DNA from: Candidatus Kapaibacterium sp.
Lineage (GTDB): Bacteria; Bacteroidota; Ignavibacteria; Kapaibacteriales; UBA7675
NCBI GenBank assembly: GCA_028284775.1
Contig: JANQRB010000017.1
Location: 1 to 64,000, forward strand
Reading direction: 5' to 3'
Length of the DNA: 64,000 nucleotides
Shown: positions 54,756 through 63,474 of the stretch, one piece after another
Numbering within the stretch: position 1 is the stretch's first letter
Layout of the letters: each line of letters begins with the position of its first letter
Program-made: the position numbers and the translations under genes
Notes under the pieces: model-generated
Databases searched by the model: none
What the model was told of the DNA's origin: nothing
Seen by the model: the letters and a program-made list of their open reading frames with translations, nothing else

Positions 54756-55604
54756 ATGCAGGAAAAATCATTCACAATCCATAATTCTATCAATCGCGCA
54801 ATTGTCGGCGACATCCGTTATGCGGAGGGCAGCGATCAGCGACCGCTGGTTCTGGTGCTCCATGGCTTTAAGGGCTTCAAAGATTGGGGCTTCTTCCCTT
54901 ATGTCTGTCGGAATCTGGCCCAAAGGGGCGCTATTACCGTCAGTTTTAACTTTGCACTGAATGGCGTCAGCGAAGGATCTGACATTTTCGAGAAACTGGA
55001 TGATTTTGCCAACAATACAATTTCACAAGAAGTAAGCGACACAAACGACGTCATTCAGGCTCTGCGCAGTGGCGCTTTGGAAGAATACGCGCCCCTGCGG
55101 GAACGGTGGAACGGCCGGCTGACCTTGTTGGGCCATTCGCGCGGCGGCGGCGTGGCTTATCTTGTGACGCGTGACAATCCCGACATCGTCACCGGCTGCG
55201 CGCTCTGGAATAGCGTATCGCGCTGGGGACGCTTCACGGACAGGCAGAAGGATGAATGGCGCAAACAGGGCTATCTGGAAGTGCCCAATGCCCGCACCGG
55301 CCAGATTTTGCGGATGAAGCTCTCGTACCTGGAAGACCTGGAAACGAATGAGGAACGCCTGCAATTGAACAGCTGGAACGGCCGCTCCATCGCCGTGCCG
55401 ACGCTGATTGTCAATGGAAGCCAGGACGTTACGGTTCCCGCGGAGGCCGGACGAGAGCTGGCTGCTACGATACGGCAGGAGTTTGTGCAAAAGGTAGAAA
55501 TCGAGAAAACCGGGCACACTTTCGGCGCGGTGCATCCGTTTCAGGGAACGACGCCGGCACTGGAGGAGCTACTGAAGATTACGGGGGACTTTCTTGGTTT
55601 ATGA
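54756..55604 (+). CDS. Alpha/beta hydrolase (dienelactone hydrolase/acyl-peptidase-like)
   Basis: A 282-residue alpha/beta-hydrolase. LVLVLHGFKGFKDWGFFPYV carries the oxyanion-hole HG and LLGHSRGGGVAYLVT the nucleophile elbow G-H-S-R-G. The acid is probably Asp in IVNGSQDVTVPAEAG, and the base His is in EIEKTGHTFGAVHPF. The triad is thus complete. I chose the ATG at 54756; a TTG at 54690 in the same frame is less likely because it adds a stretch without family resemblance. There is no signal peptide, so it should be cytoplasmic. The stop overlaps the ATG of the lipoprotein gene (ATGA). Substrate unknown. Confidence 0.9.
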   Translation: MQEKSFTIHNSINRAIVGDIRYAEGSDQRPLVLVLHGFKGFKDWGFFPYVCRNLAQRGAITVSFNFALNGVSEGSDIFEKLDDFANNTISQEVSDTNDVIQALRSGALEEYAPLRERWNGRLTLLGHSRGGGVAYLVTRDNPDIVTGCALWNSVSRWGRFTDRQKDEWRKQGYLEVPNARTGQILRMKLSYLEDLETNEERLQLNSWNGRSIAVPTLIVNGSQDVTVPAEAGRELAATIRQEFVQKVEIEKTGHTFGAVHPFQGTTPALEELLKITGDFLGL

Positions 55605-56023
55605 AGAGGATCCTGCGACTGGCACTGCTGCAATTGTCGCTTGTTACTGCCGGCTGTGAAGTGTTTACCATCGGCACCCCGCCGGTTGAATACAAGATAT
55701 TACCCGATCTCGACCAGCGGAGTGCCGAAGGTGTCGTCTACCTGTTCAAGGCGGAAATTGACAATCTGAACCTGGATGCCGCCAGCTTTGTGTTAGCGCA
55801 AAAGGAAGATACGCCTTTGCTGGCGCTCGAGAAGTATGAGATGCAATTTGAGGTGGCGCGCGTGGGACGCATGATCCGCGGCACTGAGATTACCGAAATG
55901 ATTGTCGACACTGTTTCCACCGCCCAACGGCATATTACCACGGAATTTAATTATATTACTCAATTAACATTCACAACGGTTAAACTCGATGACCGTTGGT
56001 TTATCAGTTCCATCGCAGATTAA
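55601..56023 (+). CDS. Small predicted lipoprotein, 140 aa, function unknown
   Basis: Begins MKRILRLALLQLSLVTAGCEVF: a signal peptide with the lipobox VTAGC, so Cys19 should be lipidated. The mature domain is about 120 residues with alternating helix and strand (VVYLFKAEIDNLNLDAASFV, later TTVKLDDRWFISSIAD), somewhat like the NTF2-like or DUF-type small lipoproteins of Bacteroidota. No catalytic residues stand out. Its start overlaps the hydrolase stop by 4 bases, and the 934-residue repeat protein gene begins 15 bases after its stop. The four-gene run with rqcH therefore looks like one operon. Confidence 0.85.
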   Translation: MKRILRLALLQLSLVTAGCEVFTIGTPPVEYKILPDLDQRSAEGVVYLFKAEIDNLNLDAASFVLAQKEDTPLLALEKYEMQFEVARVGRMIRGTEITEMIVDTVSTAQRHITTEFNYITQLTFTTVKLDDRWFISSIAD

Positions 56024-56038
56024 TCTTTAGCGTTCTCG

Positions 56039-58843
56039 ATGAACAGGCTTTTAATTTCTTGCTGGGCCGTCGTGGTATGTGCGCTGCCGGCACAGGCTCA
56101 ATCTTCACTTCCGGCGGAATCGCACGACCTGATAGATACAGCGCTCAGCAGCTTGTTGATGAATCGCGGCGATTTGTGGATGCCCTGGGATTTTTACCCT
56201 GACGACGCACATCGGCTGCCCATCGTCAAGGACATTTTCGGGACGCCGCTGGCGCTCAACGACAGTACACAAGCTCTCGCCAATAGTTTACGTCAGTCGC
56301 CAGTCGATTGCAGCGCTTCGCTCATGACGACCTTAAAGCTCGGCCGTTTCGAGCAGGCTTTTTACAAGGACCGGCTGAGCGCCATTGCAATGGATTCGCT
56401 GCTCGGCGCTAATCTCGACTCGACCTTCGGCCTTGTGGGCGCTACCGTTACGCGTCAATATGCCGGCGCAATGTTGCTGGCGCGCGAGGCTATCCTGGAA
56501 GAACGCGCTCAGCTTGCACCTTCGACATTAAACTTGCTGCTGGCACGCATCGACAGTATGCTGCTCTATTCCGAAGAAAGCAAAGATCTCTCGGTCTATG
56601 AGCTGAAAGAATCGGAACGGGCGGAATACCTCGCCGCGCGGCGCTATTTTGCGGCTGCGGAAGATGTAAGATTGCTGCACGGCATCTACAGCCAGGGCAT
56701 TTCGCTCTACCATCGATTTAATGAATTGCTGCAATTCGGCACTTCCCTGGACGAGCTCTATCGCGATAGTCTGCGCAGTGTGACGATTAATACTCCTTAC
56801 GGCAGGATTGCGATCGGCGGTTCCGGCGACGATGTGTATTCGGGCGATTATTTTTTCATCTTCGACAGCGGCGGCAACGACCGCTATTTGTTTCCCGCTC
56901 AAAGCAAGCAGGCGGCCTTCGAGCGTCCTGTTCAGTGTATCGTCGACTTAGGAGGCGATGACGTCTACAGCGCGCGGGACTATGCATTGGGCGGCGCGCT
57001 CTTCGGCTGCAGCCTCGTCTTTGATTTGGCGGGTGATGACCACTACGCGGCTCGACACTTCTCCCAGGGTGCGGCAGTCTACGGCTTTGCGGTGCTGGAA
57101 GACAGGGCGGGCAACGACCTTTATGCCGGTGGAGTCTTCACACAGGGCAGCGGCGCATTCGGCATTGGTCTGCTTCTCGATCGCGTCGGCAATGATGTTT
57201 ACCGCGCGTATGCCAGCGCACAAGGATTCGGATTTACACGCGGCTTTGGCGCTCTGGCCGATTTTCAGGGCAACGATTCTTATCTCAGCTCGAGTCCCTA
57301 TCAGGATTTTCTGCGCTATGACGCACATTTTGTCGCTTTCACGCAAGGCGCGGGTCTGGGCTACCGTCCTATTGCATCGGGCGGTATCGGCATGCTCTTC
57401 GAGTACCAGGGCAATGACGTCTATATTTCGGATATTTATGGTCAGGGTACTGCCTACTGGTACGCCCTGGGCGGCATCTACGACGAAGCGGGCGACGATC
57501 GATACGTGGCTTATCAATATGCGCAGGGCGCTGGTGTGCATCTGGCGCACGGCCTCCTGCTGGATGTAAAGGGCAATGATCACTATTACTCGCATGGAGT
57601 ATCTCAGGGTTGCGGCCATGATGTCGCTTTCGGCGGACTCATTGATCTGGCCGGCGATGACGACTACACCGCCGAGAGCTTGTCGATGGGCGGCGGCAAT
57701 GCTAATGCCGTCTCGCTCCTTCTCGATCAGAGCGGCGACGACACCTACAGCGCGCGCAACCTGACAAATATGATGGGCTATTCCGACTTCCGTCGCGAGT
57801 TCGGTATGATCGGTATCTTCGTCGATGGGGGCGGCAGCGACCGCTACGGCAGCAGCGTCGGCAACGACAGCAACGGCCGCAAGTCCACCTTCGGTGTTTT
57901 CCGCGATCTGGAATATGTAGCTAAAGTCGAAAAAGACAACAGCGTGCCCGCCCTGACACCGCCGGAGGCCGAGCGCGAGCCACTGGCCAGTGGAATCGAC
58001 AGCCTGTTTACCCAGGCTTCCGCCGCTCCGCAGAAGTATCAATACAATGTTCAGCCTGCGAGGGACAAGATTACGGCGATGGGTTCCGATGCTCTAAGCT
58101 ATCTGGCTGGCAAGCTGTCGACCGAGTCGGCGCGCGAGCGCCATGCGCTGATTGCGATCCTGACGGCCATCCACGATCAGGATACGCTCAGCGTGGCGCG
58201 CCTGCTTAACGATTCCCTGCAGTCAAGAATGGAGCCGACGGTGTTAATGTCGGCTGAAATTGCTCGACGCCGCGCTGTTGAACAGTGTGTTCCCACGCTT
58301 GAAGACCTGTTGCAGCACCCATCGTGGCGGGTGCGGTCGAAGTCGGCCCATTCGCTCAGCCCGATGGATTCCGTCTCCATTGCGAAGCTGCGGCCGCTGC
58401 TGCGAGATTCACATCCTTATGTTAAAATGCGGGTGGCCTACAGTCTGGGCCGTATGTTACCGACACCCCTGGAAGAGATAGCCAGAGACGTATTGCGCAT
58501 CGATATGCAGGTCGTCCGCAATAGTTTTATCATGGGTATCAAACGGCGCAACGAGGACTTGCCGATGCCGTCGTTTCTCGAACTTTTCGCCGCAGCGCCG
58601 GATGAGAAAGCCAGGATTGCGCTGGCCCCCCTCCTGCCCCTGGTAACGGAATCAAAACGAAACGGCAAAGAATACCGAACCTTCGTGCGTCTGCAGTCGC
58701 CCGCCGTACGTGAATCCGTCTACCGCGCCATTGCGCAGTCGGACAATAAATTCTGGCGTAAGACGGCGGCCGCCAATCGACGCGCGGAGCGCAACAAAGT
58801 GTTGCAGGCCCTGATTCCCGACCTGGACGCCAAACGGAGATAG
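56039..58843 (+). CDS. Secreted repeat protein: 13 G-x-D-x-Y units followed by HEAT-like repeats (934 aa)
   Basis: I do not recognise this as a named family. A signal peptide (LLISCWAVVVCALPAQAQ) precedes a helical region to about residue 255. Residues about 259-607 hold thirteen G-(N/D/S)-D-x-Y units, most spaced about 27-30 residues, in a pattern of L-x-D-x-x-G-N-D-x-Y-x-A then (A/S)-QG-x-G-x-x-G (for example VLEDRAGNDLYAGGVFTQGS). The Gly-Asp-rich turns recall calcium-binding beta-rolls such as RTX, but the period is longer. Residues about 665-820 are HEAT-like alpha-repeats (LEDLLQHPSWRVRSKSAHSL, LRPLLRDSHPYVKMRVAYSL). The gene is 15 bases after the lipoprotein gene and 4 bases before rqcH. 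An extracellular beta-repeat joined to a helical scaffold is unusual. Confidence 0.85.
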   Translation: MNRLLISCWAVVVCALPAQAQSSLPAESHDLIDTALSSLLMNRGDLWMPWDFYPDDAHRLPIVKDIFGTPLALNDSTQALANSLRQSPVDCSASLMTTLKLGRFEQAFYKDRLSAIAMDSLLGANLDSTFGLVGATVTRQYAGAMLLAREAILEERAQLAPSTLNLLLARIDSMLLYSEESKDLSVYELKESERAEYLAARRYFAAAEDVRLLHGIYSQGISLYHRFNELLQFGTSLDELYRDSLRSVTINTPYGRIAIGGSGDDVYSGDYFFIFDSGGNDRYLFPAQSKQAAFERPVQCIVDLGGDDVYSARDYALGGALFGCSLVFDLAGDDHYAARHFSQGAAVYGFAVLEDRAGNDLYAGGVFTQGSGAFGIGLLLDRVGNDVYRAYASAQGFGFTRGFGALADFQGNDSYLSSSPYQDFLRYDAHFVAFTQGAGLGYRPIASGGIGMLFEYQGNDVYISDIYGQGTAYWYALGGIYDEAGDDRYVAYQYAQGAGVHLAHGLLLDVKGNDHYYSHGVSQGCGHDVAFGGLIDLAGDDDYTAESLSMGGGNANAVSLLLDQSGDDTYSARNLTNMMGYSDFRREFGMIGIFVDGGGSDRYGSSVGNDSNGRKSTFGVFRDLEYVAKVEKDNSVPALTPPEAEREPLASGIDSLFTQASAAPQKYQYNVQPARDKITAMGSDALSYLAGKLSTESARERHALIAILTAIHDQDTLSVARLLNDSLQSRMEPTVLMSAEIARRRAVEQCVPTLEDLLQHPSWRVRSKSAHSLSPMDSVSIAKLRPLLRDSHPYVKMRVAYSLGRMLPTPLEEIARDVLRIDMQVVRNSFIMGIKRRNEDLPMPSFLELFAAAPDEKARIALAPLLPLVTESKRNGKEYRTFVRLQSPAVRESVYRAIAQSDNKFWRKTAAANRRAERNKVLQALIPDLDAKRR

Positions 58844-58847
58844 GAGG

Positions 58848-60464
58848 GTGCTGCGCCAATACTTCACCTTGCACCAGGTTGCCCGGGAGCTTAACAGCCT
58901 GGCCGGAATGCACCTGAAGGAGTGTTACACCCAGGAAAAGAACAGCCTCATCCTGCTCCTCGAAAATGAAGATCTCTTTGCATTGATCGAATGCTCTATC
59001 GACCCCCAGTGGGGTACGATGTTTATCAAGAACGATTATAACCGCGCCCGCAGGAATACGCTTAACCTTTTTCCCGCTGCCCTCGGCCAGCGGCTTCTTA
59101 GGGCTGCGATCCTTCCGAACGAACGCATCATAACGCTGCAGCTTGAAGAGCATCGCATCCACTGTATTTTTTTCGGCGGCGGCAAGGGTAATATTATTGT
59201 CACGGATTCGCATGACAACGTGGTCGACGCGTTTAAGTCGCCGAAGAAACTACTGGCAACGGTGTTTCGACCTGACTCGCCGACGATCGAAGCATTAAAC
59301 AGTATGCCGGGCGAGCTGCCTGTTGCCAAAGCCCTTTCGACCTCCCTCCTGCTCCCGGGCAAAGAATACCCCCGCGAGCTGTGTTTGCGACGCGGCATCG
59401 ATGCCCGAGCGCAGCTGGCTAGCTTGTCGGCCGCGGAACAGATGGAGCTGGAGTCAGCCGCGCGCGAGTTGCGCGATGAATGTCTGGGCAGCCGGCGCTA
59501 TTATATCTATCGCAATGAAAACGGGGCGCCCTTACTATCGTTGATACGGCTGCACGATTCCGGCGAGCCGGAACATATTCTTGACAGTATTAGCGATGCA
59601 CTGTTGCTGCGTATTCGTACAGCCCGGCGGGAAAGACGCTATCACGGGCAATATGCCATGCTTGCCAAAGCGCTTAAACTTAACATCGACAAGATACAGA
59701 AAGCCTTGCGGCGTCTCGAAGACGAAGGCCGGAATGAAGACAGAGCTCAACAGCGACAACTCTTCGGCGAGCTTCTGGTGGCTCACGGCAATTTACACGC
59801 CAAGGGCCTGAACGAGCTGACCCTCGTTGATTGGAACGGCGCTTCGCATGTTATTCCACTGCTTCCCGAGCTAAGTGTGCTGGAGAACGCCAATCGTTTT
59901 TTCGACAAAGCCAAGAATTCACGCCAGGCGCGCGTCATTCGTGAACAACGCTATTTTGACTATCTTGCGCGCGAAGAAGAGCTGCAGCGGGCGGCAGAGG
60001 AATTTCAAGCGGTGCAGGACCTCGCAAGCTTACAGTCGTTTATTAACCGCTTTCCATCAATCATCAGGACCATGAGCAGAACGTCACAGCAGGAAGAACA
60101 ACGCTTCCGGACATTTGAACTTGGCGAAGGCTTCACCTTGTATGTCGGAAGAAATTCGGCAAACAATGACGAATTGACAATGCGATTTGCCAAGCCGCAG
60201 GATTACTGGTTGCACGCGCGCGGGGTCAGTGGCTCGCACGCAGTAATAAAAGGTCCCGACAAGGACAAGCCGCCGAAATACATTATCAAACAGGCGGCGG
60301 CAATTGCCGCTTACTATTCGAAAGCCCGCAATGCCGGCCTGACGCCCGTCGTGTACACTCAAAAAAAATATATTCGCAAGCCCAAAGGCAGCGCGCCGGG
60401 AGCCGTGGTACTCGAACGCGAAACTGTAGTGATGGTACGTCCTCAGTTAATGGAAGAGAATTAA
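58848..60464 (+). CDS. rqcH: RqcH/NFACT-family ribosome-quality-control protein (FbpA-like)
   Basis: A 538-residue protein of the NFACT family, which in bacteria (RqcH) adds C-terminal alanine tails to peptides stalled on split 50S subunits. The N-terminal NFACT-N domain begins YFTLHQVARELNSLAGMHLKECYTQEKN, close to Bacteroidota homologues, and the middle is coiled coil (about 260-420). The NFACT-R domain reads LYVGRNSANNDELTMRFA, then QDYWLHARGVSGSHAVI (about 425-470), intact. The start is taken as the GTG at 58848; GGAGG lies immediately before it with no spacer, so initiation could instead use the CTG at 58851 or a nearby codon. It ends 12 bases from the convergent T9SS-sorted protein gene. 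Confidence 0.93.
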   Translation: MLRQYFTLHQVARELNSLAGMHLKECYTQEKNSLILLLENEDLFALIECSIDPQWGTMFIKNDYNRARRNTLNLFPAALGQRLLRAAILPNERIITLQLEEHRIHCIFFGGGKGNIIVTDSHDNVVDAFKSPKKLLATVFRPDSPTIEALNSMPGELPVAKALSTSLLLPGKEYPRELCLRRGIDARAQLASLSAAEQMELESAARELRDECLGSRRYYIYRNENGAPLLSLIRLHDSGEPEHILDSISDALLLRIRTARRERRYHGQYAMLAKALKLNIDKIQKALRRLEDEGRNEDRAQQRQLFGELLVAHGNLHAKGLNELTLVDWNGASHVIPLLPELSVLENANRFFDKAKNSRQARVIREQRYFDYLAREEELQRAAEEFQAVQDLASLQSFINRFPSIIRTMSRTSQQEEQRFRTFELGEGFTLYVGRNSANNDELTMRFAKPQDYWLHARGVSGSHAVIKGPDKDKPPKYIIKQAAAIAAYYSKARNAGLTPVVYTQKKYIRKPKGSAPGAVVLERETVVMVRPQLMEEN

Positions 60465-60476
60465 ACAACATCCGCT

Positions 60477-62111
60477 TTACTTAACGACACAAAGCCGCGC
60501 CGTGGCGCTGTTTCCCGCCGCCAGTACACGACACAGGTAGGCGCCGGCGGGTAACCGGCCGCAATCAATACTTAAGTTCTTGCTGATTGAATACGATGAC
60601 GGAAGAGTTTTGGCATACAGCAGGCGACCTGTCAGATCCATCAGCTCGACCTGTGCAGAGTGGTGAGCAGCGCCGTGAATAGTGAGTGCGACTCGCTGGC
60701 TCGCCGGATTGGGCTGCATCGCAATTGTTAAACGTAATGCTTCGGGCGCCGTCTCCGCTATGTCGGTAGCGACATTATCATAGTAAGTCTGAACGCTGTT
60801 CTTCAAGGCGATGAGCCGCGCGAGGTCCGCCTGGCTGCCGTCGGGCCGTTCCTGAACCGCCGGGCGGGCGAACATAACGGCAACCACCATAGTCGCCACA
60901 TCACCCGGACGCAGATGAAAAGGGCCGCTGCCTGCCACGAATACCCTGTCGCCGGGACCGCTGTCGGCATCGACCGATGCGGAGGCCAGCATATCATAGC
61001 GTTCGGAAGCGTTCCCGGGCGGAGCATCATGATCCCAGGGCTGCAGCGTCCGCAGGCCGAGTTGCTCCGCGAGCGGATAGCGATTTTTGTCTTTGCGGAG
61101 AAATCCTTCCCCATCGAGGGCCGGCGTTTCAAGCAAGGACAGTCCTACATATCCGCTTGGCCCGGCAGCGCTCCACTGCAACGCCAGGTTGAGCGCGGGA
61201 TCTTCGTTATAGTAGCGTAGGTAATCGTCATCGGCGCCGCTGCGGAGATTTGCGCGGAGAGCAATGTCCATATCATAAACCGCGGCCAGCCAACAGTCTC
61301 GCAAAATATCATCCGAAACATTGCGAACAGCATAGCGAATCATCAGAACATCCCGCAGATCACCGCTTGCCCAACTGAGCACCGACTGTTCGAATTGCAG
61401 CCCCAGCGGATAACCGGCTTCGACCGGATCGACGTCCGCCCCCTGATAGAAGCTCAAGTCGGTGTCTTTGAAAACGCAGAATATTTGCTCATCGGATTGG
61501 AAGACCGGTCCCTGCGAAAATGACGCCGTGTTGCGCTGAGCCTGATCCAGAACATAGCGACCGAAAAAGCGCTCGCCGCCCCATTCGCTGCCGTCGCGCC
61601 ACAAAGGCCAGTGCGGTTCGGCCTCGTTCAGGGCACTGCCGTCCGCGCGGTAGTCAGTAGAAAAATAGACGCGATAATTTTCACTGGCGGCGGGTTGGAG
61701 ATCAATGGCGAGGCCGTCTTCCACTCGTCCGGGCACGCACCAGGATATGCCCGCATCGGGATCATAGGTCATTGCGACGAGATTTTTCGTGTCTCCGTCC
61801 ACTGTCTTGCGGGCGCCGACCCACAACCCGCCGCCCAGAAAATAGTGATCGTCGGATCCTCGCGGCCAATAGCCTTCTGATTCCTTGGACTGGGTATGCA
61901 GGGCCAGAACGCCATGATTACTTACCCGGACGGCGACATTACTCAGGCTGTTTAATTGAAAGTCAATTACTCCCTGGGTCGTCCGTTGCAGCCCGTCCCC
62001 TTGATTTTTTGCGTCAAAGCTTTTGGCACGAATCCCGACGGGGCCGGCAAGGACAAGGAACAATCCAAGGATGGCGAAGCACCCGCAGGTCGTTTGTTGA
62101 ATACTCTTCAT
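60477..62111 (-). CDS. Secreted protein with type IX secretion (T9SS) C-terminal sorting domain
   Basis: A 544-residue exported protein. The N-terminal signal peptide (FAILGLFLVLAGPVGIRA) is followed by a beta-rich body with GGGLWVGARKTVDGDTKNLV and repeated Trp/Asp-rich segments (SFYQGADVDPVEAGYPLGLQ). The last 80 residues match the T9SS type A sorting domain: LTIAMQPNPASQRVALTIHG, then VELMDLTGRLLYAKTL, and LPAGAYLCRVLAAGN...CVVK at the end. Such domains direct passage through the T9SS and attachment to the surface or release. No T9SS component gene is in the window. The body is not a recognised enzyme; it is similar in style to hypothetical surface proteins of Ignavibacteria and relatives. 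Confidence 0.9.
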   Translation of the reverse strand: MKSIQQTTCGCFAILGLFLVLAGPVGIRAKSFDAKNQGDGLQRTTQGVIDFQLNSLSNVAVRVSNHGVLALHTQSKESEGYWPRGSDDHYFLGGGLWVGARKTVDGDTKNLVAMTYDPDAGISWCVPGRVEDGLAIDLQPAASENYRVYFSTDYRADGSALNEAEPHWPLWRDGSEWGGERFFGRYVLDQAQRNTASFSQGPVFQSDEQIFCVFKDTDLSFYQGADVDPVEAGYPLGLQFEQSVLSWASGDLRDVLMIRYAVRNVSDDILRDCWLAAVYDMDIALRANLRSGADDDYLRYYNEDPALNLALQWSAAGPSGYVGLSLLETPALDGEGFLRKDKNRYPLAEQLGLRTLQPWDHDAPPGNASERYDMLASASVDADSGPGDRVFVAGSGPFHLRPGDVATMVVAVMFARPAVQERPDGSQADLARLIALKNSVQTYYDNVATDIAETAPEALRLTIAMQPNPASQRVALTIHGAAHHSAQVELMDLTGRLLYAKTLPSSYSISKNLSIDCGRLPAGAYLCRVLAAGNSATARLCVVK

Positions 62112-62416
62112 GTCGACTACTTACCTAGATATGTTCAATGTCCAATTTATCCGCCGCGCAAGGACCGGTCAAGCAAAATGTGTGATGAAAGTAACGCCAG
62201 CAGATTCTTTGTCACAGCAATGCCCCCGGCTGAAATATTGAAGCGTATCCCCACAGGAGCGGTGTCGGCATAACAACTCGCAGGCTCCCAAACGCTTCAG
62301 AAGTGATTGGCAGAAAATGCCTGAGATCGCTGGTTGCGTCCTTGATATCGGGTCTAACGATTGAAAACGACGAAAGACGAGTTTGACCTGACGGAAACAA
62401 AGTTCAGCCTAGCCGT
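62112..62416. other. 305-base spacer between the T9SS-sorted protein gene and dapA
   Basis: Both flanking genes are on the minus strand, so this holds the end of dapA's transcript and the promoter of the gene starting at 62111. I find no gene, no clean -7/-33 promoter pair, and only a short stem (AGCCT/AGGCT near the dapA stop) without a T-run. Confidence 0.4.
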
Positions 62417-63307
62417 TCAGGCTAATCCTAAGGATTGTAGTTCTCGCCGCAAGAGCTGCTTTGTATCATCGCCGGCAGGTGTCATAGGCAGACGGCAGGC
62501 CGGCCCTGCGAGCTGCAGCAGGTGCAGTGCAGCTTTTACCGGGATGGGGTTGGATTCGGCACCCATCAGACGAATGAGCGGAAGGAGGCGCAACAACTGA
62601 TCTCTGGCAGCACTGAAGTCATCGCTAAGCGCATTGCGTACCATCGTGCCGAATTCGAGTGGAATAAGATTTGCGACCACAGCAATGACGCCGCGTGCGC
62701 CACCGGCTATCAAGGGCAGCGTAATACCGTCGTCTCCGCTGTAGAGTACAAAGCCCTGCGGAGCGTTGCGGATGATTTCCAGACATAGATCGAAATCTGC
62801 CGATGCTTCCTTGCTGGCCACAATATTGGGACACTCCTCGGACAGTTGCAACTGTGTTTCCGCGCGCATGGATATGGCAGTCCGCGAGGGGACATTGTAC
62901 AACACCTGCGGCAGGTCGACGGCATCGGCGATCCGCCGGTAATGTTCCACTATTCCGGCCTGTGTGGGTCGGTTGTAATATGGGCAGACGAGCAAAAGTC
63001 CGTCGGCGCCCGCCGCCGCGGCCTCTCTGCTGAGCTCGATCGTGGCACGCGTATTGTTCGACCCCGTTCCGGCGACGACCGGCACGCGACCGGCACAGCG
63101 CTCAACGGTAAAACGAATGATATCGAGCTTTTCGGCCGTACTGAGAGTGGCGGATTCGCCGGTGGAGCCGCAGGGCACGATAGCCTCAATCCCCGCTTCT
63201 ATCTGACGATCGATCAGACGGCCAAGCGCTACATAGTCTATTGTTTCATCGCTCTTGAAGGGTGTCACGATGGCCGTGCCGGTTCCGCTGAAAAGCTGGG
63301 CTTTCAT
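62417..63307 (-). CDS. dapA: 4-hydroxy-tetrahydrodipicolinate synthase
   Basis: Condenses pyruvate and aspartate semialdehyde in lysine and diaminopimelate synthesis. With the ATG at 63307 the protein has 296 residues, the usual length. The Schiff-base Lys166 is in NIVASKEAS, Tyr137 in VLYNVPSRT with Arg142, and GSTGESATL (about 47-55) binds pyruvate carboxylate. All are intact. A GTG at 63337 in the same frame would add ten residues not seen in the family. The gene is divergent from dnaX across 167 bases. It is the only lysine-pathway gene in the window. Confidence 0.96.
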   Translation of the reverse strand: MKAQLFSGTGTAIVTPFKSDETIDYVALGRLIDRQIEAGIEAIVPCGSTGESATLSTAEKLDIIRFTVERCAGRVPVVAGTGSNNTRATIELSREAAAAGADGLLLVCPYYNRPTQAGIVEHYRRIADAVDLPQVLYNVPSRTAISMRAETQLQLSEECPNIVASKEASADFDLCLEIIRNAPQGFVLYSGDDGITLPLIAGGARGVIAVVANLIPLEFGTMVRNALSDDFSAARDQLLRLLPLIRLMGAESNPIPVKAALHLLQLAGPACRLPMTPAGDDTKQLLRRELQSLGLA

Positions 63308-63474
63308 AGAGTACAATCGGAAAATGGAGTTGCACACAGTTCTGAAGAGCGCGAATATACAAAGATTTTATCAGCCCGGAGACAGTCAAATTTTCACTGC
63401 GCCCGCTCGTCTCTGTGGCTCGTCTTCAGCATGCAGTACATCAAGATTGTCGCGGAATCTACGTAAATTGCAAT

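Noticed and set aside
56948..58042. 364-codon minus-strand open frame
   Set aside because: Antisense to the G-x-D-x-Y repeat array. Its regular look is the mirror of that repeat, not an independent protein.
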